Source: an uncultured Paraburkholderia sp. (GTDB taxonomy: Bacteria > Pseudomonadota > Gammaproteobacteria > Burkholderiales > Burkholderiaceae). Taken from it: DNA of 7,324 bases. The stretch lies in contig CALFSF010000396.1 of the NCBI GenBank assembly GCA_937917025.1, positions 1 through 7,324 of the forward strand. The letters are read 5' to 3'. Shown one piece after another: positions 1 through 6,282 of this stretch. Position 1 is the first letter of the stretch, and each line of letters starts with the position of its first letter. The position numbers and the translations under genes are program-made. A model generated the notes under the pieces. It saw nothing but the letters and a program-made list of their open reading frames with translations, did no database searches and was not told the origin of the DNA.

Positions 1-137
1 AAAACGGCGAGCTGAACGCCTATCACGCAGCGCTGTATCAGGACTATTTCTGCGCGAACAAGATTCCGCTCGCGAACGCGAAACGGATCGTGGAAAACGT
101 TCAGTTTCACCGGACGCAGAGCACGCTGATCCGGTAG
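1..137 (+). CDS. C-terminal fragment of a probable CNP1-like family protein
   Basis: A reading frame open from the left edge (first whole codon at 3) encodes 44 residues and stops with TAG at 135-137. It contains YHAALYQDYFCANKIPLANA, and this Tyr/Phe-rich stretch with a single Cys followed by a short amphipathic helix resembles my memory of the end of CNP1-like proteins. These are small secreted or lipid-anchored beta-proteobacterial proteins of unknown function, often found near rppH and proB. Codon choice (C/G at third positions) looks coding, and the terminator at 257-287 fits the end of a plus-strand transcript. The gene converges on proB. The start, any signal peptide and most of the protein lie outside the window, so the family call rests on a short tail and is moderate at best. 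That a real gene ends here is more certain. Confidence 0.6.
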   Translation, partial: NGELNAYHAALYQDYFCANKIPLANAKRIVENVQFHRTQSTLIR

Positions 138-256
138 GTGCCAGCAGGCGCGGCGGTTGTGTGACGCCCGGTGGTCGCCGACCGCGCGCTGGCAGTTAAA
201 TTCCCGGTTGATTGGCATCGCTGCGTGTGTCGGCACAGTGAGCCGGTGATGAAAAC

Positions 257-287
257 ATCCGCTTCCTTTTCAGGGAGCGGATTTTTT
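257..287 (+). terminator. Rho-independent terminator downstream of the CNP1-like gene
   Basis: ATCCGCTTCC (257-266) pairs with GGGAGCGGAT (273-282) over 10 bp including one G-U pair, with a six-base loop, and runs into a T-tract (282-287). It lies 119 bp after the plus-strand stop codon. Read on the minus strand the same stem is followed by GTTTTC, so it may also weakly end the proB transcript, for which I see no better terminator. The rest of the 138-421 convergent intergenic region holds only the short palindrome at 318-332 and no convincing gene. Confidence 0.85.
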
Positions 288-317
288 GCGTGGGCAACGC
301 AGATGACACCGGCGGAC

Positions 318-332
318 GAACCGGACCGGTTC
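318..332. repeat. Perfect interrupted palindrome in the convergent intergenic region
   Basis: GAACCGG and CCGGTTC are exact reverse complements separated by one A. The spacer is too short for an RNA hairpin with the full stem, and no T-tract follows on either strand, so it is not a typical terminator. It could be a protein-binding site or chance. It lies between the CNP1-like gene end and the proB stop. Confidence 0.5.
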
Positions 333-421
333 ACGCTCATTTACGGAGCATTGGAAAGAGCTCGCTGCGCCTGATCTGCTCACGATCCGGCACGGTTCGG
401 CGCCCTTCGGACAACCGGTTA

Positions 422-1540
422 TCAAACCAGCACCAGGTTGTCCCGGTGGATCAACTCCGGTTCGAGCATGTAGCCAAGCACCGACTCGATATCGGTGCTG
501 GCGCGTCGCTGGATCAGCTTTGCTTCCGCGCTGCTGTAGTTGGTCAGGCCGCGCGCAACCTCACGCCCCGCGGCGCTCAGACACGCGATGACCTCGCCGC
601 GCGCAAACACACCCTGCACGCCGACGACGCCAATCGGCAAAAGACTCTTGCCGTCCGCGGTCAGTTTCTGGACCGCGCCATCATCGATGACAACGTGACC
701 GCGAACCTGCAAATGGTCCGCCATCCATTGTTTGCGCGCAGCGATTCGCGCGGTGCGCGCGATCAACTGCGTGCCGATCGCCTCGCCCGAAGCGAGCCGC
801 ACGAGGACGTCCGGCTCGCGTCCGCTCGCGATGATCGTGTTCGCACCGCTGTGCGCCGCGCGCTTCGCGGCGAGAATCTTGGTCAGCATGCCGCCGCGGC
901 CAATATTCGAACCCGCGCCGCCCGCCATGGCCTCGAGTTCCGGCGCACCGGCATCGGCCTGCTCGACAAGCTTTGCCGCCGGATCCTTGCGCGGATCCGC
1001 CGTGTAAAGGCCCTGCTGGTCGGTCAGGATCACCAGCGCATCGCCTTCGATGAGGTTCGCGACCAGAGCGCCTAGCGTGTCGTTATCGCCGAACTTGATT
1101 TCGTCGGTGATGACCGTGTCGTTCTCGTTGATGATCGGCACGACGCCGAGCCGCAGAAGCGTGAGCAGCGTCGAGCGCGCGTTCAGATAGCGTTCGCGAT
1201 CGGCCAGATCGGCGTGCGTGAGCAGAATCTGCGCGGTGCGAATCGCGTGTTCGGCAAAGCGGCTTTCGTACACCTGCGCGAGCCCCATCTGGCCGACAGC
1301 CGCAGCCGCCTGCAATTCGTCGATCTCGCGCGGACGCTTCGTCCAGCCAAGCCGCTGCATACCCTCCGCAATCGCGCCCGAACTGACGAGGACGACTTCC
1401 TTGCCCTGCTCCCGCAACGCTGCGATCTGGGCCGCCCAGCGACCGATCGCCGTATGATCGAGCCCGCGCCCGTCATTTGTCACGAGACTCGAACCGACTT
1501 TCACTACGAGGCGCCGGGAATCGGCGATGACGGAACGCAT
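422..1540 (-). CDS. proB: Glutamate 5-kinase (gamma-glutamyl kinase) with PUA domain
   Basis: ProB phosphorylates L-glutamate with ATP to gamma-glutamyl phosphate, the first and proline-inhibited step of proline synthesis in the cytosol. The 372 residues are close to the E. coli enzyme (367). An amino-acid-kinase domain spans about 8-260, with the Lys14/Gly16-Ser-Ser nucleotide loop, SSGA (53-56), NENDTV (138-143), FGDNDTLGA (150-158) and TDQQGLYTADP (173-183). The basic GRGGMLTK (214-221) is where many homologues have GTGGM. A PUA domain follows at about 278-360. The start at 1540 is chosen because GGGAGG (complement of 1550-1555) sits 9 bases upstream and the protein then begins like known ProB; an in-frame ATG at 1594 would add 18 unlikely residues. 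It lies 84 bp after obgE, so co-transcription is likely. proA is not in the window. Confidence 0.97.
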   Translation of the reverse strand: MRSVIADSRRLVVKVGSSLVTNDGRGLDHTAIGRWAAQIAALREQGKEVVLVSSGAIAEGMQRLGWTKRPREIDELQAAAAVGQMGLAQVYESRFAEHAIRTAQILLTHADLADRERYLNARSTLLTLLRLGVVPIINENDTVITDEIKFGDNDTLGALVANLIEGDALVILTDQQGLYTADPRKDPAAKLVEQADAGAPELEAMAGGAGSNIGRGGMLTKILAAKRAAHSGANTIIASGREPDVLVRLASGEAIGTQLIARTARIAARKQWMADHLQVRGHVVIDDGAVQKLTADGKSLLPIGVVGVQGVFARGEVIACLSAAGREVARGLTNYSSAEAKLIQRRASTDIESVLGYMLEPELIHRDNLVLV

Positions 1541-1574
1541 TGTGCGCGGCCTCCCAAGAAAATGCGTGATGCCT

Positions 1575-1607
1575 GCCTGCACGTCCGGTCTCACGGAGCG
1601 TGCAGGC
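1575..1607 (-). other. Stable hairpin between obgE and proB
   Basis: GCCTGCACG (1575-1583) and CGTGCAGGC (1599-1607) pair perfectly, and TCCG/CGGA (1584-1587 with 1594-1597) extend the stem after a one-base bulge around a six-base loop. In the minus-strand transcript it sits between the obgE stop and the proB ribosome binding site. No U-tract follows directly (the first TTTT is more than 10 bases on, just before the proB ribosome binding site), so it is not a standard terminator. It may be an RNA-processing or stability element, or a weak attenuator. Confidence 0.6.
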
Positions 1608-1624
1608 CTTGAAGCGACGGGCGG

Positions 1625-2740
1625 TTATTCCTGCGGCTGGACGGCTTCCGCGCCGGCTTCGCCCTCTGGCTTTTCGCGGAAACGGACGTCGGCGGCCAGG
1701 TCTTCGGCCTCAGCCGCGCGCTGGGCGTCGGAGTGCGCCGCGATGTGGTCGTAGATGGCGTAAATCAGGCTCTCGCAACCCTGGCCCGTGAGCGCCGAAA
1801 TCTCGTAGACCGGGCCACTCCATTCATAGCGCTTCAGGAAATCGGCGACCCGCTCCGCGCGCTCCTCGTCCGGCACCATGTCGAGCTTGTTCAGCACGAG
1901 CCAGCGCGGCTTGTCGTAGAGCGACTCATCGTACTTACGAAGTTCGTTGACGATCGCCCGCGCCTCGACGACGGGATCGACCGCGTCGTCAAACGGCGCG
2001 AGATCGACGATATGGAGCAACAGCCCCGTGCGTTGCAGATGTCGCAGGAACTGATGGCCGAGGCCCGCGCCTTCCGCTGCGCCTTCGATCAGGCCGGGAA
2101 TATCGGCAATGACGAAACTGCGGCTTGGCCCGACGCGCACGACACCCAGATTCGGCGCGAGCGTCGTGAACGGATAGTCGGCGATCTTCGGCTTCGCATT
2201 CGACACCGATGAGATAAACGTCGACTTGCCGGCGTTCGGCATGCCGAGCAGACCGACGTCCGCCAGCACCTTCAACTCCAGACGCACCATGCGGCGCTCG
2301 CCCGGCTTGCCGTCTGTCTTCTGACGCGGCGCGCGGTTCGTGCTCGATTTGAAGTGGAGGTTGCCGAGGCCACCCGAACCGCCGGCTGCGATCTGAACCG
2401 ACTGGTTGTGTTCGGTGAGGTCGGCGATCAGCTCGCCCGTTTCCATATCGAGGATCGTCGTGCCGACCGGCATGCGCAACGTGATATCGTCGCCGCCCTT
2501 GCCGTAGCAGTCCGAGCCACGGCCGTTTTCGCCGTTGCGCGCCTGGTGCTTCTTTGCGTACCGGTAGTCGATCAGCGTGTTGATGTTGCGGTCCGCAACT
2601 GCATACACGCTACCGCCGCGGCCGCCGTCGCCACCGTCCGGGCCACCGAATGGGACGAACTTCTCGCGGCGCATCGACGCGCTGCCATCCCCTCCGTCGC
2701 CGGCGATGACTTCAATCCTCGCTTCGTCAATGAACTTCAT
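1625..2740 (-). CDS. obgE: Obg/CgtA family ribosome-assembly GTPase
   Basis: ObgE is a conserved GTPase that binds the maturing 50S subunit and links ribosome assembly to stress and the cell cycle. The 371-residue protein has the glycine-rich Obg fold at about 1-159 (for example AGDGGDGSASMRREKFVP, and GGPDGGDGGRGG at 32-43). The G domain shows G1 GMPNAGKST (166-174), the switch I sequence YPFTTLAPN (189-197), G3 DIPG (213-216), G4 NKLD (284-287) and G5 SAL (315-317). The tail after about 335 is short and acidic, as is usual in proteobacterial ObgE. The start at 2740 gives the invariant MKFIDEA beginning and has GGAG 6 bases upstream; the longer frame from 2797 adds 19 unconserved residues. 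It follows rpmA but is separated from it by a strong terminator at 2834-2861. Confidence 0.98.
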   Translation of the reverse strand: MKFIDEARIEVIAGDGGDGSASMRREKFVPFGGPDGGDGGRGGSVYAVADRNINTLIDYRYAKKHQARNGENGRGSDCYGKGGDDITLRMPVGTTILDMETGELIADLTEHNQSVQIAAGGSGGLGNLHFKSSTNRAPRQKTDGKPGERRMVRLELKVLADVGLLGMPNAGKSTFISSVSNAKPKIADYPFTTLAPNLGVVRVGPSRSFVIADIPGLIEGAAEGAGLGHQFLRHLQRTGLLLHIVDLAPFDDAVDPVVEARAIVNELRKYDESLYDKPRWLVLNKLDMVPDEERAERVADFLKRYEWSGPVYEISALTGQGCESLIYAIYDHIAAHSDAQRAAEAEDLAADVRFREKPEGEAGAEAVQPQE

Positions 2741-2767
2741 GAGTCGCTCCGTCCCGTGTTTAATGCC

Positions 2768-2797
2768 ATTTTGCCGCGACTGTCGCGCGTTGACCAA
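2768..2797 (-). promoter_or_regulatory. Weak candidate promoter for obgE-proB
   Basis: On the minus strand TTGGTC (complement of 2792-2797) is 18 bp from CAAAAT (complement of 2768-2773), matching the sigma-70 consensus at 3/6 and 4/6 positions. It lies between the rpmA terminator and obgE, where a separate promoter would be needed. The spacer contains the perfect palindrome CGCGAC-T-GTCGCG (2775-2787), a possible operator. The match is poor and the call is tentative. Confidence 0.3.
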
Positions 2798-2833
2798 TCA
2801 TCCGGATGGCCAACCGTCACGCTCCGCGGCAAT

Positions 2834-2861
2834 AAAAAAAGCCCCGCCAACTTCGCGGGGC
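2834..2861 (-). terminator. Rho-independent terminator between rpmA and obgE
   Basis: On the minus strand a 7-bp all-G/C stem (2841-2847 with 2855-2861), with a seven-base loop, is followed immediately by seven Ts (complement of 2834-2840). It begins 36 bp after the rpmA stop. On the plus strand only CTTTG follows, so it acts mainly on the minus strand. Confidence 0.9.
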
Positions 2862-2897
2862 CTTTGTTCCGGTCCTGAAGCCCGTGCCTGAATAAAC

Positions 2898-3161
2898 TCA
2901 GGCTGCTGCCGGGACTACGTTGACCAGATGCTTCTTGTCGGCGCCTTTCGTCGTGAACTTGACGTGGCCGTCCGTCAGCGCGAACAGGGTGTGATCCTTG
3001 CCGATGCCGACGTTTTCACCCGGGTGCATACGCGTGCCCCGTTGACGCACGATGATGCCGCCAGCGTTGATCGCCTGACCGCCGTACACTTTCACGCCAA
3101 GTCGTTTCGACTCGGAGTCGCGGCCGTTCCGGGACGATCCGCCTGCCTTTTTGTGTGCCAT
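2898..3161 (-). CDS. rpmA: 50S ribosomal protein L27
   Basis: L27 is a component of the large ribosomal subunit whose N-terminal tail reaches the peptidyl transferase centre and helps position tRNA. The 87-residue product has the canonical start MAHKKAGGSSRNGRDSESKR, the GGIIVRQRGTRMHPGENVG segment in the middle and the KGADKKHLVNVVPA end; length and content are normal for proteobacteria. There is no Firmicutes-type N-terminal extension needing cleavage. AAGGAG (complement of 3169-3174) lies 7 bases before the ATG. It follows rplU by 24 bp, the usual two-gene ribosomal protein unit, and is followed by an intrinsic terminator. Confidence 0.99.
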   Translation of the reverse strand: MAHKKAGGSSRNGRDSESKRLGVKVYGGQAINAGGIIVRQRGTRMHPGENVGIGKDHTLFALTDGHVKFTTKGADKKHLVNVVPAAA

Positions 3162-3185
3162 TTGTTAGCTCCTTGACCGGTGCGC

Positions 3186-3497
3186 TTACGCGTTGATCGC
3201 GTCGATGCGCAGTTCGGTGTAGTTCTGGCGGTGGCCGCCATGCTTCTGGTAGTGCTTCCGGCGACGCATCTTGAAGATGGTCACTTTTGCGTGACGACCC
3301 TGGGACACGACGGTAGCCTTGACGGAAGCCCCACTGACCAGCGGCGTACCGAACTTAATCGATTCGCCTTCGCCTACCGCGAGAACCTGGTCGAGCGTGA
3401 TTTCAGCGTCAATGTCTGCCGGTATCTGTTCTACTTTCAATTTTTCGCCGACAGCAACCTTATACTGCTTGCCGCCGGTTTTTATGACCGCGTACAT
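3186..3497 (-). CDS. rplU: 50S ribosomal protein L21
   Basis: L21 is a large-subunit ribosomal protein that binds 23S rRNA. The 103 residues match the family length, beginning MYAVIKTGGKQYKVAVGEKL and containing the basic RNA-binding loop KMRRRKHYQKHGGHRQ at about 77-91. The start at 3497 is favoured over the in-frame ATG at 3695 because it gives the conserved N-terminus, has GTGAGG 6 bases upstream, and the longer frame would read through the promoter. The promoter is at 3552-3580, giving a leader of roughly 45-50 bases. It is the first gene of the leftward cluster rplU-rpmA(-obgE-proB). Confidence 0.98.
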   Translation of the reverse strand: MYAVIKTGGKQYKVAVGEKLKVEQIPADIDAEITLDQVLAVGEGESIKFGTPLVSGASVKATVVSQGRHAKVTIFKMRRRKHYQKHGGHRQNYTELRIDAINA

Positions 3498-3551
3498 TGA
3501 GAACCTCACTCTGTATTCATTTTCCCCACGCACCACGCGCGGAAACCCGTG

Positions 3552-3580
3552 ATTATACATAGAGTTAGCTGCGCGGTCAA
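3552..3580 (-). promoter_or_regulatory. Strong sigma-70 promoter for rplU-rpmA
   Basis: On the minus strand TTGACC (complement of 3575-3580) and a perfect TATAAT (complement of 3552-3557) are separated by exactly 17 bp, 11 of 12 consensus bases. Transcription would start near 3545, about 48 bases before the rplU start. Such a strong promoter suits a ribosomal protein unit. Confidence 0.88.
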
Positions 3581-3603
3581 AAGCTGCTGACATCCCGCGG
3601 GGA

Positions 3604-3669
3604 AGGCCGCCGGGCCTGGCCAGATGGCCATTCCTGCAGCGATCTCGCAGGCTGCGGCGCGGAATGGCC
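3604..3669. repeat. Cluster of inverted repeats between the rplU and ispB promoters
   Basis: GGCCATTCC (3626-3634) and GGAATGGCC (3661-3669) are exact reverse complements 26 bases apart, with inner pairing possible between CCTGC/GCAGG and GCAGC/GCTGC segments. Just upstream, AGGCC-GCCG-GGCCT (3604-3617) forms a small hairpin, and TGGCCA occurs twice two bases apart. The right arm covers the -35 position of ispB. It may be a regulator site or a structured leftover; function is unknown. Confidence 0.5.
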
Positions 3670-3680
3670 GCGATTCGCCT

Positions 3681-3686
3681 TATAAT
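3681..3686 (+). promoter_or_regulatory. -10 element of the ispB promoter
   Basis: A perfect TATAAT lies 26 bases before the ispB ATG, predicting a start near 3693 and a leader of only about 20 bases. The -35 position (around 3658-3663, CGCGGA) is poor, so the promoter may need an activator or be weak. The inverted repeat arm at 3661-3669 overlaps this region. Confidence 0.55.
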
Positions 3687-3712
3687 TCGCGGCACTACCC
3701 CTTTTCGCCATC

Positions 3713-4705
3713 ATGTCGTCGACTGCCACCCCCTCCCCCAACGCCGCCAGCCTCCTCGCTCCGATCGCCGAAGACATGCAGCAGGTGAATCGCGTTATCC
3801 GGCATCGTCTGGCATCGGAGGTGATGCTGATCAACCAGATCTCCGAGTACATCATCAGTGCCGGCGGGAAGCGCCTGCGTCCAGCGCTGCTGCTGCTCGT
3901 GGCCGGCGCGCTGGGCGAAACCACGGGGCACCGGCACGAACTGGCGGCGGTCGTGGAGTTCATCCATACGGCCACCCTGCTGCATGACGACGTGGTCGAC
4001 GAATCGGATCTGCGCCGCGGCCGGCAGACCGCGAATGCGCTGTTCGGCAACGCGGCGAGCGTGCTGGTCGGCGATTTCCTGTATTCGCGCTCGTTCCAGA
4101 TGATGGTGGGCGTCGGCAAGATGCGCGTGATGGAGATCCTGTCCGAGGCGACGAACATCATCTCCGAAGGCGAGGTGCTGCAGCTTCTGAACATGCACGA
4201 CGCCGACGTCGACGAAGCCCGCTACATGCAGGTGATCCGCTATAAAACGGCGAAGCTCTTCGAGGCGGCCGCCCAGCTGGGCGCAGTGCTCGCCGGCGCG
4301 GATGCGACGATCGAATCGGCAGCGGCGGAATTCGGCCGGCGTATCGGCACGGCCTTCCAGATCATGGACGACTGGCTCGACTACACGGGCACTGCCGAAT
4401 CGATGGGCAAGAACGCGGGCGACGACCTGCGCGAAGGCAAACCGACGCTGCCGCTCATTTACCTGATCGAACGCGGAACGCCAGAACAGTCGACGCTCGC
4501 GCGCGAAGCCATCGAACAGGGCGGCACCGATCGCTTTGAAACCATTTTCGAGGCGATCACGCGCTCAGGCGCGCTGGATCACACGCTCGAGTGCGCGAAG
4601 CAGGAGGCGCAAGCGGCTGCGGCAGCAATTTCTTCGTTTCCAGATTCCATTTACAAAGAAAGCCTGCTAGAATTATGTTCTTACTCGACGGCAAGACAGT
4701 CTTGA
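3713..4705 (+). CDS. ispB: Octaprenyl diphosphate synthase (trans-polyprenyl synthase)
   Basis: IspB extends farnesyl diphosphate with isopentenyl diphosphate units to the all-trans octaprenyl chain of ubiquinone-8. The 330-residue protein is an all-helical class I prenyltransferase with GGKRLRP (51-57), the first Asp-rich motif DDVVD (92-96) followed by RRGRQTAN (101-108), KTAKLF (178-183), the second Asp-rich motif DDWLD (219-223) and GKPTLP (242-247). The residue five before the first motif is Ala87, not aromatic, consistent with a long-chain product. Chain length C40 is inferred from the lineage's Q8, not read from the sequence. The ATG at 3713 gives the N-terminus I remember from Burkholderia IspB but has no Shine-Dalgarno; the leader is pyrimidine-rich. 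Transcribed divergently from rplU, it has no terminator before tRNA-Pro 40 bp downstream. Confidence 0.96.
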   Translation: MSSTATPSPNAASLLAPIAEDMQQVNRVIRHRLASEVMLINQISEYIISAGGKRLRPALLLLVAGALGETTGHRHELAAVVEFIHTATLLHDDVVDESDLRRGRQTANALFGNAASVLVGDFLYSRSFQMMVGVGKMRVMEILSEATNIISEGEVLQLLNMHDADVDEARYMQVIRYKTAKLFEAAAQLGAVLAGADATIESAAAEFGRRIGTAFQIMDDWLDYTGTAESMGKNAGDDLREGKPTLPLIYLIERGTPEQSTLAREAIEQGGTDRFETIFEAITRSGALDHTLECAKQEAQAAAAAISSFPDSIYKESLLELCSYSTARQS

Positions 4706-4714
4706 ACGAGACTG
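4697..4714 (+). other. Small hairpin spanning the ispB stop codon
   Basis: CAGTCT (4697-4702) and AGACTG (4709-4714) pair perfectly around TGAACG, which contains the ispB TGA stop (4703-4705). No T-tract follows, so it is not a terminator. In a shared transcript it would lie about 30 bases before the tRNA and might mark a processing site. It could also be chance. Confidence 0.35.
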
Positions 4715-4745
4715 AAAAGCAGCAGCAGTCCAAGTAAGACCAATT

Positions 4746-4822
4746 CGGGGTGTAGCTTAGCCTGGTAGAGCGCTACGTTCGGGACGTAGAGGCCGGAGGT
4801 TCGAATCCTCTCACCCCGACCA
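4746..4822 (+). tRNA. tRNA-Pro (anticodon CGG)
   Basis: The 77 bases fold into a full cloverleaf: acceptor stem 4746-4752 with 4812-4818, D arm 4755-4771 with loop AGCCTGGTA, anticodon stem CTACG/CGTAG (4773-4777 with 4785-4789) around TTCGGGA, and T arm GGAGG-TTCGAAT-CCTCT (4795-4811). CCA is encoded (4820-4822). The anticodon CGG (4780-4782) reads CCG, a favoured proline codon in GC-rich genomes. The first pair is C-G and the sequence resembles the E. coli proK tRNA. It lies 40 bp after ispB and 7 bases before a strong terminator. No convincing promoter of its own is seen (TAGAAT at 4668-4673 has no good -35), so it may be co-transcribed with ispB. Confidence 0.99.
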
Positions 4823-4829
4823 GAATCTG

Positions 4830-4859
4830 AAAAAACCGCGCAAATGCGCGGTTTTTTTT
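4830..4859 (+). terminator. Rho-independent terminator after tRNA-Pro
   Basis: CCGCGC (4836-4841) and GCGCGG (4846-4851) pair around AAAT, with six As before and eight Ts after (4852-4859) extending the stem. It ends the tRNA, or ispB-tRNA, transcript. The symmetrical A/T flanks would let it act on both strands. Confidence 0.95.
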
Positions 4860-4936
4860 CGCCCGCGGAGGTTCCCAGCCTCGATGCGCGGAATCCTGTG
4901 CCATCCGGTCAGGCGGGCACCGGCAACACCCTCTGC

Positions 4937-4942
4937 TATATT
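4937..4942 (+). promoter_or_regulatory. Candidate -10 element for the CorB-like gene
   Basis: TATATT (5/6 consensus) lies 35 bases before the GTG start, downstream of the tRNA terminator where a new promoter is needed. At 17 bp spacing the -35 would be CGGGCA (3/6). A 30-base tract at 4941-4970 with 28 pyrimidines follows and would form most of the leader. Confidence 0.4.
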
Positions 4943-4977
4943 TCCCTTCATTCCCCTTTTCCTCTACTTCACGACGC

Positions 4978-6282
4978 GTGGACCAAATTCCCTTATGGGC
5001 GCAAATCAGCGCCGTCTTTGTACTGCTCATCTGCTCCAGTTTCTTTTCCATTTCCGAAACGGCGATGATGGCGCTGAACCGGCATCGCCTGAAGCATCTC
5101 GCCACACAGGGCACGCTCGGCGCGAAAACCACGCAGATGCTGCTCACGCATACGGATCAGCTGCTGAGCGTGATCCTGATCGGCAACAACCTGCTGAACA
5201 CGATCATTCCCGTACTGACGACGTCCATCGCGCTGCACACGTTTGGGCATGACAATATGGTGCTGCCGGTTGCGACCGGCATCGTCGCGTTTCTGATCAT
5301 CGTGTTCGCGGAAATCACGCCGAAGATCGTCGGCGCGACGTTTCCGGAAAAAATCGCGCTGCCCGCCAGCCTGCTGATCGCGCCGATGATGCGCATCGCG
5401 CGGCCGCTGGTGTGGTTCGTCAATCTCTTCGCGAACGGCATCCTGAGCCTGTTGCACATCAATACCAAGGGCGGGCGCGACCAGCGTCTGTCCACGGAGG
5501 AACTGCGTACCATCGTGCTCGAATCCGGCAGTTTCATGCCGACCAAGCACCGCAGCATCCTGCTCAACCTGTTCGACCTCGAAAACATTTCCGTCGACGA
5601 CGTGATGATTCCGCGTCGCCGGATCGAGGCGCTCGACTTCGATGCACCGTTCGACCAGATCCTGCATCAGCTCGAAACCTGCTATCACAACAAGCTGATC
5701 GTCTATCAAGGCGATATCGACCGGGTGCTTGGCGTGCTGCATGTCAGAAAGACGCTCGCCGCGCTCCACAATCAGGAACTGGAGCGCGAGACGCTGCGCG
5801 AGCTGCTCGCCGAGCCGTACTTCGTGCCGACCGGCACGCCGGTGTTCCAGCAGCTTCAGTATTTTCAGGAGAGTCGCCAGCGCACGGCACTCGTCGTCAA
5901 TGAATACGGCGAGCTCGAAGGCCTCGTGACGCCAGAAGACATCATCGAAGAACTGATCGGCGAGTTCACGACGTCCATTCCGCGCGGCGCCAGTTCGCAG
6001 GGCGGCTGGGACGACAACGGCGAATGCATCGTGACCGGCGGCATGCCGCTGCGGGAACTGAACCGCTGGCTGCAACTCGCGCTGCCCACCGACGGACCGA
6101 AAACGCTCAACGGCCTGATTCTCGAAATGCTCGAAGAAATTCCCGAAGGCGACGTATGCGTTCGCATCGGCGAGGTAAAACTCGAAGTGCTGCGAAGCGA
6201 CGATCAGGCGATTCGTACGGTCAAGATTTTCCGTCCGGCTACGCGCACCGGCACGAAGCCGAGGAAGGCCGCGCGAGACTAG
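4978..6282 (+). CDS. CorB/YfjD-type CNNM-CBS-CorC membrane protein (HlyC/CorC family)
   Basis: This is a probable inner-membrane Mg2+/divalent-cation transporter or efflux protein of the CNNM family, older name 'hemolysin-related'. The 434 residues carry a DUF21/CNNM membrane domain at about 5-185 with hydrophobic stretches near 8-30, 62-86, 94-115 and 126-160, including SISETAMMALNR (24-35), LIGNNLLN (67-74) and FAEITPKIV (110-118). A CBS pair (about 205-330) contains VDDVMIPRRRIEAL and VVNEYGELEGLVTPEDIIEE. A CorC/HlyC domain (about 345-420) contains NGLILEMLEEIPEG. Layout and motifs match E. coli YfjD (CorB, about 430 aa). The GTG at 4978 is chosen because it gives the family-like N-terminus; no Shine-Dalgarno precedes it, only a pyrimidine tract. 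Transport direction and ion are inferred from the family. Confidence 0.93.
   Translation: MDQIPLWAQISAVFVLLICSSFFSISETAMMALNRHRLKHLATQGTLGAKTTQMLLTHTDQLLSVILIGNNLLNTIIPVLTTSIALHTFGHDNMVLPVATGIVAFLIIVFAEITPKIVGATFPEKIALPASLLIAPMMRIARPLVWFVNLFANGILSLLHINTKGGRDQRLSTEELRTIVLESGSFMPTKHRSILLNLFDLENISVDDVMIPRRRIEALDFDAPFDQILHQLETCYHNKLIVYQGDIDRVLGVLHVRKTLAALHNQELERETLRELLAEPYFVPTGTPVFQQLQYFQESRQRTALVVNEYGELEGLVTPEDIIEELIGEFTTSIPRGASSQGGWDDNGECIVTGGMPLRELNRWLQLALPTDGPKTLNGLILEMLEEIPEGDVCVRIGEVKLEVLRSDDQAIRTVKIFRPATRTGTKPRKAARD

Noticed and set aside
171..374. Small open frames on both strands in the convergent intergenic region 138-421
   Set aside because: They read through a clear terminator hairpin, have no ribosome binding site and no coding-like composition.
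290..1075. A 261-codon plus-strand frame antisense to proB
   Set aside because: It overlaps conserved ProB coding sequence, has Arg/Ala-rich shadow composition, no ribosome binding site and no recognisable motif.
3695..4198. Minus-strand open frames antisense to ispB
   Set aside because: They are His/Gln/Arg-rich shadows of a well-conserved prenyltransferase and show no motif or start signal.
4717..4726. Short AGC triplet repeat between ispB and the tRNA
   Set aside because: Three units only; too short to be a meaningful microsatellite.
4993..6075. A 360-codon open frame on the minus strand antisense to the CorB-like gene
   Set aside because: Its composition (Arg/His/Gln/Asp-rich, no recognisable domain) is typical of a shadow frame in GC-rich DNA, and the opposite strand encodes a clear full-length family member.
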